Positions 46,936 to 58,510 of a DNA stretch of 64,000 nt are shown here, piece by piece. Each line of letters begins with the position of its first letter. The stretch's first letter is position 1. This stretch comes from Cephalotus follicularis. Its lineage: Eukaryota > Streptophyta > Magnoliopsida > Oxalidales > Cephalotaceae. The position numbers were made by a program, and so were the translations under genes. The stretch covers positions 5,323-69,322 of the forward strand of contig BDDD01000276.1 in NCBI GenBank assembly GCA_001972305.1, written 5' to 3'. The notes beneath the pieces are model-generated. The model did no database searches. It was not told the DNA's origin and worked only from the letters and a program-made list of their open reading frames with translations.

Positions 46936-49140
46936 CAACCCAGAGGTGTCATCCACACCATCTCTGGGGGGGTCGCATCTGGTGACGACCACAAAAATGC
47001 GAGAAAGGCCTACGGGAGACAGTCCCTTGCTGTGCAACAAGTCCATCACAGCAAAAGGCTCAAAACTGGTGGAGACGATGAGGTGATAACCTTCTCGGAG
47101 GCGGACTATGAGGGAGTACGTCTCCCTCACGATGATCCAGTGGTGATAACTCTTCTGGTGGAACTCTTCACCATGAAGAGAATCCTTATTGACAGTGGCA
47201 GCTCGGCCGATATCCTATATAAACACGCATTTGATCAGCTGAGGATGCCGGGAGACCAGCTAAAGCCCGTAAAGACCCCACTGGTTGGCTTTGCAGGCGA
47301 GACGATCCATCCTCTGGGATCCATCAACCTGTCCGTGGTTGCAGGCACGGCCCCACGCCAGACTCAGGTAGAGATGACATTCCTGGTGGTGGACACACCC
47401 AGCCCTTACAATGCTATAGTGGGGCGACCAGGTCTGAACTTGATGGAGGCCATAGTGTCTACGAGACACTTATTGATGAAGTTTCCAACAAGGTTTGGCG
47501 TGGGGGAGGTCAGAGGAGACCAACAGGCAGCAAGGCAGTGCTACAAAACTGTCATCTCGGACAGTGGGAAAGACAAGGTGCTTCCCATAGCGAACGTGGA
47601 GCTCAGAGGAGACGTGGAACCTGAGCGCACACAGCCTGTTGAGGATGTGCTCCAAGTGCCCATGGAAGAGGGCGACAATGAGAAAGTGTTCCAAGTTGGC
47701 TCACAACTTGGAGAGGCGGAGAAGGGGGAATTAATAACATTCCTCCGAAATAATAAAGACGTTTTCGCCTGGTCGGCAGAGGAGGTCCCTGGGATCAACC
47801 CAGACGTAATGGTTCACAAACTAAGCGTGGACCCAGCCAGGCCCCCGACCAGACAAAAGAAGAGGAACTTTGCCCCAGAGAGGCAGCAGGCGATAGCAGA
47901 GGAGGTGAGCAAGCTATTTCAGGCAGGGTTCATAAGGGAAGTGCACTACTCAGACTGGTTGGCGAACCCAGTGCTAGTCAAAAAAGCAAATGGCAAGTGG
48001 AGGATGTGCATCGACTTCACAGACCTCAACAAAGCTTGTCCGAAGGATCACTTTCCTCTCCCAAAGATAGACCAGCTGGCGGATGCAACCTCGGGTTACA
48101 GAATATTAAGCTTCTTGGATGCCTACTCGGGATATAATCAAATTCCTATGTACAAGCCTGATGAGAACAAGACAGCATTCATAACGGACTGAGGAATGTA
48201 CTGCTACAAGGTTATGCCCTTTGGCTTGAAGAATGCAGGGGCCACCTACCAACGTCTGGTGAACAAAATCTTTGAGCCTCAAATTGGGAAAAATATGGAG
48301 GTCTACATCGACGACATGCTCGTCAAGACCCCAGCCAGGAGCCCTCATATAAAAGACTTGGAGGAGACGTTTGAGGTGCTGAGGAGGTATAATATGAAAC
48401 TCAATCCGTCCAAGTGCACGTTTGGGGTCACCTCGGGAAAGTTCCTCGGATTCATGGTCTCTAGCAGAGGGATAGAGGCCAACCCAGAGAAGATCTCGGC
48501 AATTCAAAGCATGAGGCCTCCTCAAACAATCAGGGATGTCCAGAGATTAAATGGGAAGATTGCAGCCCTGAGCAGGTTTGTGTCGAAGTCAACAGAGAAG
48601 TGTCTTCCCTTCTTCAAAATACTTAGAGATCCCAAGGGATTTTCTTGGTCAGACGACTGTCAAGTGGCCTTCGACAAGTTGAAGGAATACCTGGCTTCCC
48701 CTCCTCTGATCTCGAAACCCAAGGATGGGGAAGACTTGTATTTGTACCTTGCGGCCACCTCGGGCGCAGTGAGTGCAGTGCTAGTCAGAGAAGAGGAAAA
48801 AGCTCAGAAGCCAGTATACTACGTGAGCAAGGCTCTGAACGATGCCGAGAGAAGGTACCCAGAGGTGGAGAAGTATGCCTATGCATTGATCATCTCGGCC
48901 AAAAAATTGAGGCCATATTTCCAAGCCCATACAACCAAGGTTCTGACTGACAAGCCACTCAAACAAGTTCTTGCCAAGCCTGACACCTCAGGCAGGTTAA
49001 TCAAGTGGTCAGTCGAGCTAGGCGAGTATGATGTGAAGTTCGAAGCCAGACCGGCAATCAAATCACAGGTACTAGCTGACTTTGTTGGAGATAATACACC
49101 TACGGAGTGTATGGAGGAGGACCCCTCCGAGAGCGAGAGG
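46936..49140 (+). CDS. Tat element protease, reverse transcriptase and RNase H
   Basis: Protease: VELFTMKRILIDSGSSADIL near 47155-47220, then YNAIVGRPGLN near 47405-47440. Reverse transcriptase: FIREVHYSDWLANPVLVKK, MCIDFTDLNKACPKDHFPLP, FLDAYSGYNQI (to about 48145), MPFGLKNAGATYQRLVN, and the catalytic YIDDMLVKT at about 48303-48330. RNase H: LYLYLAATSGAVSAVLVR, EVEKYAYALIISAKKLRPYF and VLTDKPLKQ at about 48735-48970. The order is that of Ty3/gypsy. This copy is broken. Confidence 0.87.
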
Positions 49141-49535
49141 GGAATTTGGAAGTTATCCGTGGACGGTTCGTCCTGCATCACTGGCAGTGGAGCAGGGTTA
49201 GTATTGACGAGTCTAGATGGTTGGACGTTGGAGTATGCTCTGAGGTTTAAGTTTAAAGCTACAAATAACGAAGCTGAGTGGGAAGCTCTGATAGCTGGAC
49301 TGACGATCGCAAAGCACTTGGAGGTGCAAAAGATAGAAGCCTCCAGTGATTCTCAGCTAGTGGTCGGTTTGGCAAATGGGGAGTGCGAGGCCAGAGAAGA
49401 CCCTATGATAAAATACTTGTCCCATTTTCAGGGCATGAAGTCAGCATTCGAAGTTTTAAGGATTATGAAAGTACACAGGGCAGAGAACGTCCGAGCAGAC
49501 CAGTTATCAAAACTAGCAACGGCTGAGGAGTTGGA
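49141..49535 (+). CDS. Archaeal-type second RNase H (aRNH) of the Tat element, first copy
   Basis: WKLSVDGSSCITGSGAGLVL carries the first catalytic Asp (VDGS). ATNNEAEWEALIAGL carries the catalytic Glu, IEASSDSQLVVG the next Asp, and ENVRADQLSKLA the final Asp. These four sites are the RNase H1 signature. A second RNase H of archaeal type downstream of the native one is known for Tat elements. It would help remove template RNA during reverse transcription. The domain recurs at 51041-51435 in the tandem duplication. Confidence 0.85.
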
Positions 49536-49639
49536 GAAGAATCAAACCGTGCTAGTAGACTACTTGGACAGGCCCACCATCTCAGAAGTAGATGTAATGG
49601 ACATAGATGTACCACAGGAGCCAAACTGGATGACTCCCT

Positions 49640-50862
49640 TTATCAATTGGCTGAGGAACGGGATCCTGCCCGAAGACCCCGTGGAGGCGAGGAAGCTGGT
49701 CTACAGAGCAAACAGGTTCTAATTCCGAGATGGGATCCTCTACAAAAGGTCCTTCTCTTTTCCCTGGTTGAGATGCTTGAACCCCTCAGAGACCGATTAC
49801 GCTCTAAGGGAGGTCCATGAAGGAATTTGTGGCAACCACACTAGGGGCAGGACATGGTCTCACAAGTTGTTGAGGCAAGGCTACTACTGGCCGACTATGC
49901 ATCAAGATGCTATAAACCTGGTAAGAAAGTGTGACAAGTGTCAGAGGAACGCGAACATAAGCAGAAGACCTGCTCAACCTCTGACGTCTATCACAGCCCC
50001 ATGGCCCTTTGCACAATGGGGAATGGACTTCGTCGGACCACTACCCATGGCGACAGGTCAGAGGAAGTTTCTCATTGTAGCAGTGGACTACTTTACCAAA
50101 TGGGTGGAAGCAGAACCTCTAGCCACAATTACTGAGAAGAACACGTAGAGCTTCGTATGGAAGTCAATCATCTGTAGATTTGGAGTCCCGAGGACAATCG
50201 TCTCAGACAATGGTAAACAGTTTGATTGCCAAGCCTTCCGTGATTTTTGCAAGGAGTGGAGGATAGAGCATAAGCTTGCTTCAGTGGCCTATCCCCAAAG
50301 CAATGGTCAAGCCGAGGTGATCAACAGAGAAATCATCTCGGGCATGAAGAAGCGCCTCGAAGACAGCAAAGGAAGGTGGACAAAGGAGTTACCAAGTGTA
50401 TTATGGGCGTATAGAACCACTCCTCGGACAACAACTGGTGAGTCCCCATACAGCCTTTGTTTTGGAGCCGAGGCCATGATACCGGTAGAAATTGGAGTAC
50501 AATCACCAAGAGTTGTACATTTCACTCAAGACAACAACGAAGAAGGGCTTAGATGTCTCCTCGACTTGGTGGAAGAACTCAGAGACAAGGCTGCGATTAG
50601 AGTTGCAGCCTATCAGCAGAGGGTGAGTCGCTACTATAACAAAAGGGTAAGCCCTAGGCCACTAAGACAAGAAGATCTAGTCCTACGCAACTCAGCCATT
50701 GCAGATCCAGCCGGTACCAGAGGAAAACTAGCCCCTGCCTGGGAAGGGCCATACAAAATCAAAAGGGTCCTCCGCCCAGGAACATTCAAACTTGAAACTT
50801 TGGGAGGTAGGGAGATTGCCAGAGCTTGGAATGCCGAGCATCTGAGGAAGTACTATCAATGA
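49640..50862 (+). CDS. Tat element integrase, first copy
   Basis: The HHCC finger is visible as VHEGICGNHTRGRTWSHKLL and CDKCQRNANISR (about 49810-49970). The catalytic core begins WGMDFVGPLPMATGQRKFLI (about 50020), followed by the second acidic site in an SDNGKQFD segment (about 50205) and the YPQSNGQAEVINREI segment with its Glu (about 50290-50335). The C-terminal domain has GKLAPAWEGPYKIKRVLRPG. It would join the cDNA to host DNA. The same block recurs 1900 bp downstream. This copy is broken. Confidence 0.85.
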
Positions 50863-50900
50863 TTGTAAGATGTACTGAATGAAGTTGAATTTTTCAAAAT

Positions 50901-52800
50901 TCAAGTGGTCAGTCGAGCTAGGCGAGTATGATGTGAAGTTCGAAGCCAGACCGGCAATCAAATCACAGGTACTAGCTGACTTTGTTGGAGATAATACACC
51001 TACGGAGTGTATGGAGGAGGACCCCTCCGAGAGCGAGAGGGGAATTTGGAAGTTATCCGTGGACGGTTCGTCCTGCATCACTGGCAGTGGAGCAGGGTTA
51101 GTATTGACGAGTCTAGATGGTTGGACGTTGGAGTATGCTCTGAGGTTTAAGTTTAAAGCTACAAATAACGAAGCTGAGTGGGAAGCTCTGATAGCTGGAC
51201 TGACGATCGCAAAGCACTTGGAGGTGCAAAAGATAGAAGCCTCCAGTGATTCTCAGCTAGTGGTCGGTTTGGCAAATGGGGAGTGCGAGGCCAGAGAAGA
51301 CCCTATGATAAAATACTTGTCCCATTTTCAGGGCATGAAGTCAGCATTCGAAGTTTTAAGGATTATGAAAGTACACAGGGCAGAGAACGTCCGAGCAGAC
51401 CAGTTATCAAAACTAGCAACGGCTGAGGAGTTGGAGAAGAATCAAACCGTGCTAGTAGACTACTTGGACAGGCCCACCATCTCAGAAGTAGATGTAATGG
51501 ACATAGATGTACCACAGGAGCCAAACTGGATGACTCCCTTTATCAATTGGCTGAGGAACGGGATCCTGCCCGAAGACCCCGTGGAGGCGAGGAAGCTGGT
51601 CTACAGAGCAAACAGGTTCTAATTCCGAGATGGGATCCTCTACAAAAGGTCCTTCTCTTTTCCCTGGTTGAGATGCTTGAACCCCTCAGAGACCGATTAC
51701 GCTCTAAGGGAGGTCCATGAAGGAATTTGTGGCAACCACACTAGGGGCAGGACATGGTCTCACAAGTTGTTGAGGCAAGGCTACTACTGGCCGACTATGC
51801 ATCAAGATGCTATAAACCTGGTAAGAAAGTGTGACAAGTGTCAGAGGAACGCGAACATAAGCAGAAGACCTGCTCAACCTCTGACGTCTATCACAGCCCC
51901 ATGGCCCTTTGCAAAATGGGGAATGGACTTCGTCGGACCACTACCCATGGCGACAGGTCAGAGGAAGTTTCTCATTGTAGCAGTGGACTACTTTACCAAA
52001 TGGGTGGAAGCAGAACCTCTAGCCACAATTACTGAGAAGAACACGTAGAGCTTCGTATGGAAGTCAATCATCTGTAGATTTGGAGTCCCGAGGACAATCG
52101 TCTCAGACAATGGTAAACAGTTTGATTGCCAAGCCTTCCGTGATTTTTGCAAGGAGTGGAGGATAGAGCATAAGCTTGCTTCAGTGGCCTATCCCCAAAG
52201 CAATGGTCAAGCCGAGGTGATCAACAGAGAAATCATCTCGGGCATGAAGAAGCGCCTCGAAGACAGCAAAGGAAGGTGGACAAAGGAGTTACCAAGTGTA
52301 TTATGGGCGTATAGAACCACTCCTCGGACAACAACTGGTGAGTCCCCATACAGCCTTTGTTTTGGAGCCGAGGCCATGATACCGGTAGAAATTGGAGTAC
52401 AATCACCAAGAGTTGTACATTTCACTCAAGACAACAACGAAGAAGGGCTTAGATGTCTCCTCGACTTGGTGGAAGAACTCAGAGACAAGGCTGCGATTAG
52501 AGTTGCAGCCTATCAGCAGAGGGTGAGTCGCTACTATAACAAAAGGGTAAGCCCTAGGCCACTAAGACAAGAAGATCTAGTCCTACGCAACTCAGCCATT
52601 GCAGATCCAGCCGGTACCAGAGGAAAACTAGCCCCTGCCTGGGAAGGGCCATACAAAATCAAAAGGGTCCTCCGCCCAGGAACATTCAAACTTGAAACTT
52701 TGGGAGGTAGGGAGATTGCCAGAGCTTGGAATGCCGAGCATCTGAGGAAGTACTATCAATGATTGTAAGATGTACTGAATGAAGTTGAATTTTTCAAAAT
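50901..52800 (+). repeat. 1900-bp tandem duplication, second unit (aRNH and integrase again)
   Basis: It is an exact head-to-tail repeat of 49001-50900. It contains a second archaeal-type RNase H (about 51041-51435) and a second integrase (about 51540-52762), both with the motifs listed for the first unit. It ends where the first unit ended relative to the coding sequence, after which unique sequence (TTGCGTTCAATATC) resumes. Confidence 0.95.
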
Positions 52801-53830
52801 TTGCGTTCAATATCATAGTTCCAAGTTTGCAAGGGACCGGAGGTCCAATGTTCATGTCCTCAAACCTCTGAACAGCCACCGATCAACTCCCTCAATATTT
52901 ACTCTAAGCATCTCGGATCATGCCCTCAAGAGGGCATTTAGAGATCCGAGGCTTTCCAAGTCTTACAAAGACTAACTCTCAAAGGGAAACCAACACATGC
53001 CGAGGTCTCGAACAGGCCGAGGTGACAGACATCCGAGAAAACACTCAAGGATGCAAAGCAAGCCAAAAGCCTCCTTCCGAGGAGCACGTCAAAGACTCCT
53101 TCCGAGGATCACCCAAAGACTTCCAAGGAAGCACTAAGACTCCCCAGGGAGCACACACTGTTTGACAATACCATGGGAACTTGTCCAACCAGACCTAAAG
53201 TCGTGACTTGAAAGGCGAATCCATGGGAACTCGCAACGATCAAGCTCGTCGGACTAAGCACTTTAATACAAGTGTCCCTATGTGGACTGAAAGCTCAGCC
53301 GACCTGTCATAAAACCTAATAGGTCAGACGACACTCTCCTCGGCAAACCCATAGGAACTTGTCCGAGCAGACCAAGAACTTAATCAATGAGTACAGCAAA
53401 ATTCTTGAAGATTAAGTTACAATTACTTAAGCGCTTTCGAAGTGAAGTGTCCTACGAGGACTGCCAAGCTTAAGTGATCTCATCTACGAAGAATTAATGA
53501 TTTGGGCTAAGCTAAAATTCCTAAGGGAACTATCAACACATGTATGTGTACGCAAAGCTCAAACACAATGCAAGAAACCAACCGAAGATACGATCCGAGA
53601 ATACAAAAGGTCTTTTATTAATATCTTTGATAAATTACATAAGTGCTATCAAAACAGTGTCCAACAAGGATCGTTAAGCTTAAGTGTACGCTTCTTCAAA
53701 GGAGACAGTAACTTGGGCAAAGCTAGAATTCCTAAGGGAATTCTTAACACATTCATACATGCAAAACTCAAGCACACAATGTAAAAAATCAAAGACAAAG
53801 CCAGAGAATGCAGAAAGGTCGTTCTTTATT
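52801..53830 (+). other. Tat element noncoding spacer with diverged direct repeats
   Basis: No coding sequence is recognised. CCATGGGAACT/CCATAGGAACTTGTCC motifs recur at about 53171, 53221 and 53350. Two diverged segments (about 53500-53620 and 53705-53830) share ATTCCTAAGGGAA, CAACACAT/TAACACATTCATAC and GAGAAT.CA.AAGGTC. This is the spacer between integrase and the antisense ORF that Tat elements normally have. Confidence 0.65.
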
Positions 53831-53905
53831 CATAAACTGAAGATTACAAATACAAGAAAAGGAAAATTATTACAAGGCAAAAAAAAAAAAACTGGCCTAC
53901 AAAAA

Positions 53906-56323
53906 CTAAACAGTGGAAGGAGCATTAGGAGAAGGTTCGTCCTCTGGAGGAGGAGGAACAAAAGGTCCAGTTGGAGGAGGTTGAGGAGTGACAAGCTCTG
54001 AGGAGGAAGCCAACGAAGACGAGGCCATTGCAAGATCCGACGGAGGAATGGTCGCCACAGTTGACCCATCTCCTGCAGCCTCGCTCCCTTGGCCGACTAC
54101 GGCTTCAGAGGCAGGTTGGACTTCCCGTTCCTCTGTCGCAGCCCCTTGGCCAGCTCCTCCTTCCAAGGCTTCCTCGGCCCTCACCTCCTCGGCTTCATAC
54201 CCATCAGGATAGTAGTCGAAAGCCTTGGCAGCTGAGCAGTAGGCGACCTCGTCCAAGGGAACCTCGGGATGCAGAGCTTTGACCCAGTTCCTACAAGTGT
54301 AGAACCACCGACGATAGTACTCGGCGGATTCCTTGAAGACTTCATCGCCAAAGGCTTCTGAAGCTTTGTAATCCTCCACGGAAGCTTCCATCAAGCTTTG
54401 GAACTCGTCCGAGGACTGGAACTCTGCCAGGGCGTCCTCTACTGCCTTGGCCCGCAACTCCTCCTATTTCTTGACGGACTCCTCATGCTTCTTTTGCAGC
54501 GCCCGGTACTGGTCGCCGATCTTATTGAGGTCCTTCATCATGTAGTCCCTCTCCATGAGGGCTTTGTTCCTCTCCTCCACAGCTGACTCCTGGGCCTTAA
54601 GGACTTCCTCAAGCTGAGCCTTGGCCATGCGAGAAGTCTCCATCTCTACCATTAGCTCCTCCCTTGCTTTGTCATACCTCTCCAAGATGATCGAGAAGTT
54701 CTCGACCAAGAGGTGATGGTCATTCAGAGCCTGCAAAGAAGACACGAATGAGAATAGAAAGCACATAAGAAGGTAAGCATACAAGAGGAGGATCTCCCTC
54801 TACCTCGAAATGGCTCCGCAGGGAGTTATGGATAAGGTCCTTATTGCTCCAGCCTTTCCTCTCCTTCAGCTCGTCAGGAAAGAGGCACAGGGAGCTGAGA
54901 GCGAATGGCACCCCTTGCGTGTCCAGGCTGGAGGACCCATTCCCAACCCCCTCCAGTTCTTCAATCATCTTCTCCACGTCCCGAGGAGGAGGCAGGATGA
55001 TGGGTTTGTTAGAAGTCCTGCCGAGAGCAGACTCCACCTCGACCTCGGACACATACTTCCCCTTCTTGCTTGGGGGACGAGAAGGACCACCAGAGGAACG
55101 CCCTCCAGCAGGACGCTTGGCCCCTTTATCCTTCGCTGCAGCTGCAGTTTTCTTCATTTGTTTGGCCCCCTCGGCGGCGGCCTTTGCCCTCAGCCTAGCC
55201 CCCTCGGCAGCATCTTTCTCTCTTTGCTTGGCTGCTTCCGCGGCAGCCTTTTGCTTGTCTGCTTCAGCAGAGGAAGGCTTGGTGATCTTGGTAGCACCAA
55301 AGAGAGCATCAAATCCTCGCCGAGAAGCCATTGCTACACGAAAAAGGAGTAAGTCAGCAACATGACAATAAGCCGTAAGACAATAGAAGACATACGAAGG
55401 TAAGAAACGGGAGAAGACGAGAGCTTTATACAGTTTTCCCCCATCTCTTGGGGCATGGATTTGTCTGGGGATCCCCCACCCCCTGAGGTGTCCTCGATGT
55501 CAGCCGAGTATGACCCTCGGATGGGAACTACACTCAGCCCAGCTCGGAGCAGACGATCCTCAACCATAGTAGAGTTCACCTCCTCGGGATCCAAGCGCAA
55601 CAGCTTATTAAAGTCCAAGTTCTCTGCCACTGTCAGAGGGGATCTCCTGTTAAGGCGTGTAGTTTCCATGGAGTCACACCAAGCAGGGGGGGTGAACCCC
55701 TCGAAGTTTTTTATGAGGAAGTATCTCCTCCTTCAATTTTTGATGGATTTGGTGGGGTTGAAAAGAAGTTTCTTTACGCTAGGGCGGGACTTGAAGAAAT
55801 ATCCACGCTTTCCTGGCGAGGACGAGATGACATGGAATTCTTTAAATAATCCCACTGTTGCAGTCACCTCGAACTCTAGACACCTAACTAAAAAGCCTAT
55901 GATGAAGCTCCAAGATTGAGGTTGGAGAAGAGAAGGATGGAGACGAAATGTCTCCAAGACCAAGAGAGCGAAAGAGGGCACCGGGACCCTCAAACCATGG
56001 GAGAGCGCGCCTTCAAAGACAGCAAAGAGGCCCTCCCTACTCTCAGTGACCAGCCGAGGATCCGAGGGAAGACTAAACCTCAACCCAGCAGGAAAATTGT
56101 ACTTGCGAGAAAGTGCAAGCACCTCATCGCGAGAAAGAGTGCTGACACCAAAGCAATCAGGGGCAGGGATGTCAGCCTCAGTGACGGGAACAGCAGGGTC
56201 ACCCACCGCAGCCCCCAGGCTACCTTCAGAGGAAAGGGGACTTTCGACGGTGGGAACTACCACAGCCAGGGGTTCGACCTCTAATGGAGGAGAAGGCCTA
56301 GCAGTCTGTTTAGTTCTGGCCAT
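53906..56323 (-). CDS. Tat antisense ORF (aORF) with histone H3-like N-terminus
   Basis: It reads on the strand opposite to gag-pol. It starts at 56323 with MARTKQTARPSPPLEVEP; the first nine residues are those of histone H3 with its initiator Met. The first block has the Transposase_28/putative gypsy-type signature: VPVPSFALLVLETFRLHPSLLQPQSW and FIIGFLVRCLE at about 55860-56000. Later blocks contain an Ala/Lys-rich repeat region (KQKAAAEAAKQREKDAAEGA, about 55200-55260), a nuclear-signal-like KKGKY stretch, a coiled coil (about 54465-54720), and a C-terminal acidic domain (YRRWFYTCRNWVKALHPEVP, about 54230-54330). At least two intervals between blocks look like introns: about 55334-55431 and 54731-54803, each with GT and AG at its ends. 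Tat elements are known to carry such antisense, intron-containing ORFs of unknown function. Whether this copy is intact is not assessed. Confidence 0.78.
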
Positions 56324-56521
56324 CTATTTGGACAAGAAAAGAGAAGAGGATAGGGAAGACGCAGGTTCAACTTAGTGCAACAAGAAACGAGTAACTTACC
56401 AAAAACTTAGATGGAAGAGTTACAGGAAGATGAAGATTGAAGGCACTGTAGATCTCAGGAGCTCTCAAACGATGATGAAAAGAAGTTTGAAGGCGTAAAA
56501 GGTTGGCTTAGTGAAGTAGGG

Positions 56522-56533
56522 ATCCTTTTATAG
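56522..56533 (-). promoter_or_regulatory. TATA box for the antisense ORF
   Basis: The minus strand reads CTATAAAAGGATC here, a canonical plant TATA box about 200 bp upstream of the antisense start codon at 56323. No start codon in another frame competes strongly between them. This supports separate transcription of the antisense ORF. Confidence 0.6.
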
Positions 56534-56909
56534 GCCATAGCTTGCATCCTGGCCCTCCAACTCCTACAGATCCAACGGTTGAGGAGTGAACCGTCAAATC
56601 AGACGCGGGAGACGAAGAGACAGAGGCGGGAAACGCTCTGTTTATGCCACATGTAAGTTGTGTTCAATACGCTATTTAAATGCAAATGATTTGGGCTCGC
56701 GACACGAGGCCTGTTAGCAGGGAAGAACCCAGGCAGAGGCCAGCTTCTATCCTCTGCCAAGATGAGATTGTTTTTGTGCCAGAGAATCCCATAAAGCCAT
56801 ACTATTAGGCCTCAGTTCTCTCACATATGGAAAAGCCCGCACGAAGTTCCCAAGAGTTCGGCCCGAGTCAATACTCTCAACTCTGTTCCTCCTCCTCTGA
56901 CCAAGGTCA

Positions 56910-56933
56910 AAGAAGAAGGACCAGGGGGGCATA
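56910..56933 (+). other. Tat element polypurine tract
   Basis: AAGAAGAAGGACCAGGGGGG lies directly before the 3' LTR start at 56934. It is the presumed primer for plus-strand synthesis. Confidence 0.8.
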
Positions 56934-57773
56934 TGATATGGGGAAAATGTGTTTATATTAAAAAGGACACATGTCCTCCTCAGATAAAGCCGTGTGTCTA
57001 AAGGATTATTTTAAGCTCACATGAACATGGGGCAGAGGAACCCCTGGAAGTAGAAGCAGATGGATATCTTCCTCGGAATCAAAGCCGAGGAACCCCATTC
57101 AGTGGAACTGAAGAATCCACCCTCTTCGGCATAAGTGCCGAGGAGCCTTTTTCCAACATTGGTGTCGAGGACCAAGCCAAAGATACCTTTCCTCGGCAGC
57201 TTGCCAGAGGACTTACTGCTTCAGGCGTCAGCCCTAAGAGAAGCCATGGAACTCGAAAACCTTAAAGAGGATAAAACAACCAGAAGTCTTTTTCTCCTCG
57301 TCCTCGGCAGGACGAGGCCATAATACCAGCCTACTTTCCAGGGATTTACCTTTTCTAAATATGGAAGATAAGATAAAATGAACTACCTACAAGGAAAATA
57401 GCGATAAATCAGGTGGAGATAAGGGAAATCCCGAGATCCTCGGCATTTCCTTAGTGGACAGCTATCACCTCCGCATTTCACGCTCAGACAGTTACACTCC
57501 TATCTTATATATACTGGATCAACAGCCGGAACAAAGGTCAGCCATTTTTACTCTCAAAGAACCTTGTTTTCACTGTGCAAAGGCCTAACTTGAGCGTCGG
57601 AGTGTCCCCGGGAGAACAACCTCCTGGACCTTCAACGTGTTTGTTCCTCTGTGCAGGGAAAGCATTAACAGCCATCTTCTACCTTCTCCTTGGAGCATTA
57701 TCGTAGCGTTTCCCTAAACAAATTAAGCCCTTTCACGTGGGGTACTATTGAGGGAAGGATTTTAGCATCAACA
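56934..57773 (+). repeat. Tat element 3' LTR
   Basis: It is collinear with 44326-45165, 840 bp, with about 23 differences by eye. It ends GCATCAACA and is followed by the target duplication ACAGG, after which gag of the Tekay-like host element continues. Confidence 0.93.
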
Positions 57774-58510
57774 ACAGGGGACCCTGATGCTGTTATTGCT
57801 GAGAGATGGCTTATGCAAATGGAGAAAATCTTCCGAGTTTGAGATGTTCAGATTCTGAGAAAGTGGTCTTCGACACTTATAAGCTACAAGGCGAAACAGA
57901 ACATCGGTGGAACATGGTTGCTGCCTCTAGGGAGAAAAATGGGATACCAAATTCATGGGACATGTTCAGAACAGAGTTCAATGAGCAATATTATCCTAAG
58001 GCTGAAGTTGATAAGAGGGAGGTTGAATTTCTTGGCTTAACTCAAGGTAGTATGACGGTAGCACAGTACGAAACCAAATTTGTTGAATTGTCAAGGATAG
58101 CTCCGCATATTGTTGGTACGGAAGCAAGAAAGGCTAAGAAGTTTCTTGGTGGCCTCAGACCAGATATCAGACAAAGGCTAGTACCGCTCAAGCTGAGATC
58201 TTTCTTTGAGTTGGCTAGCAGAGCCAGAGATATTGAGGCTATATCTGAAGAGCTGCGAAATTTACGGATTCAGGCTGGTAGTAGCAGACATGCTTCTTCA
58301 GGATGGCAATCAGGGAGGAGTTCTAGGAGCAGTAACAAGTCCCAGAGATCCAGGAACAGCAGTCCAGGTCAGGGTGGCTCGCCTCAGAGTGTCAGCAGTC
58401 CGCCCGGTTTTCTGGTCAGAGAGGACAGTCTAGAGAGTCGCAGAGGTTATAGCTCCAGCAGAGACGTAGAAGGCAGGACTCTCAGCAGAGGAGCCAGGGG
58501 ATGCAGGGAG
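57774..58510 (+). CDS. Tekay-like element: Gag core, continuing after the Tat insertion
   Basis: The retrotrans_gag core reads KVVFDTYKLQGETEHRWNMV, WDMFRTEFNEQYYPK, EFLGLTQGSMTVAQYETKF and KKFLGGLRPDIRQRLVPLKL. A Ser/Arg-rich stretch follows. The coding sequence is then interrupted by the solo LTR at 58511 and resumes with zinc knuckles after 61021. The first few codons after the insertion (GDPDAVIAERWLMQMEKIF) fit the usual Gag lead-in. This copy is broken. Confidence 0.82.

Larger units (their letters stand above)
49001..50900 (+). repeat. 1900-bp tandem duplication, first unit
   Basis: The unit begins TCAAGTGGTCAGTCGAGC and ends TTGAATTTTTCAAAAT. It spans the end of the native RNase H, the archaeal-type RNase H and the whole integrase. 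The second unit follows head-to-tail with no spacer. Reading line by line I saw only one base difference between the units. The junction shows about 1 bp of shared sequence, so it did not arise at an existing long repeat. Confidence 0.95.
44326..57773 (+). mobile_element. Tat-lineage Ty3/gypsy element, 13448 bp
   Basis: Two 840-bp LTRs (44326-45165 and 56934-57773) enclose it, flanked by the perfect duplication ACAGG (44321-44325 and 57774-57778). It contains a primer-binding site, gag, protease, reverse transcriptase, RNase H, a second archaeal-type RNase H, integrase, a 1900-bp tandem duplication and an antisense ORF region. The last two coding features, antisense ORF and dual RNase H, are Tat traits. 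I count about 23 differences between the LTRs (about 2.7%), suggesting roughly one million years at a commonly used rate of 1.3e-8 per site per year, or longer if the plant is woody. The sense coding region is broken at a handful of points. Confidence 0.93.

Noticed and set aside
48106-48525. Minus-strand 139-codon frame over reverse transcriptase
   Set aside because: It is antisense to conserved RT motifs and has no domain of its own.
56297-56323. A true histone H3 gene
   Set aside because: Only the first nine residues match. The remaining sequence has the Tat antisense-ORF signature and no histone fold, so it is not a histone gene.
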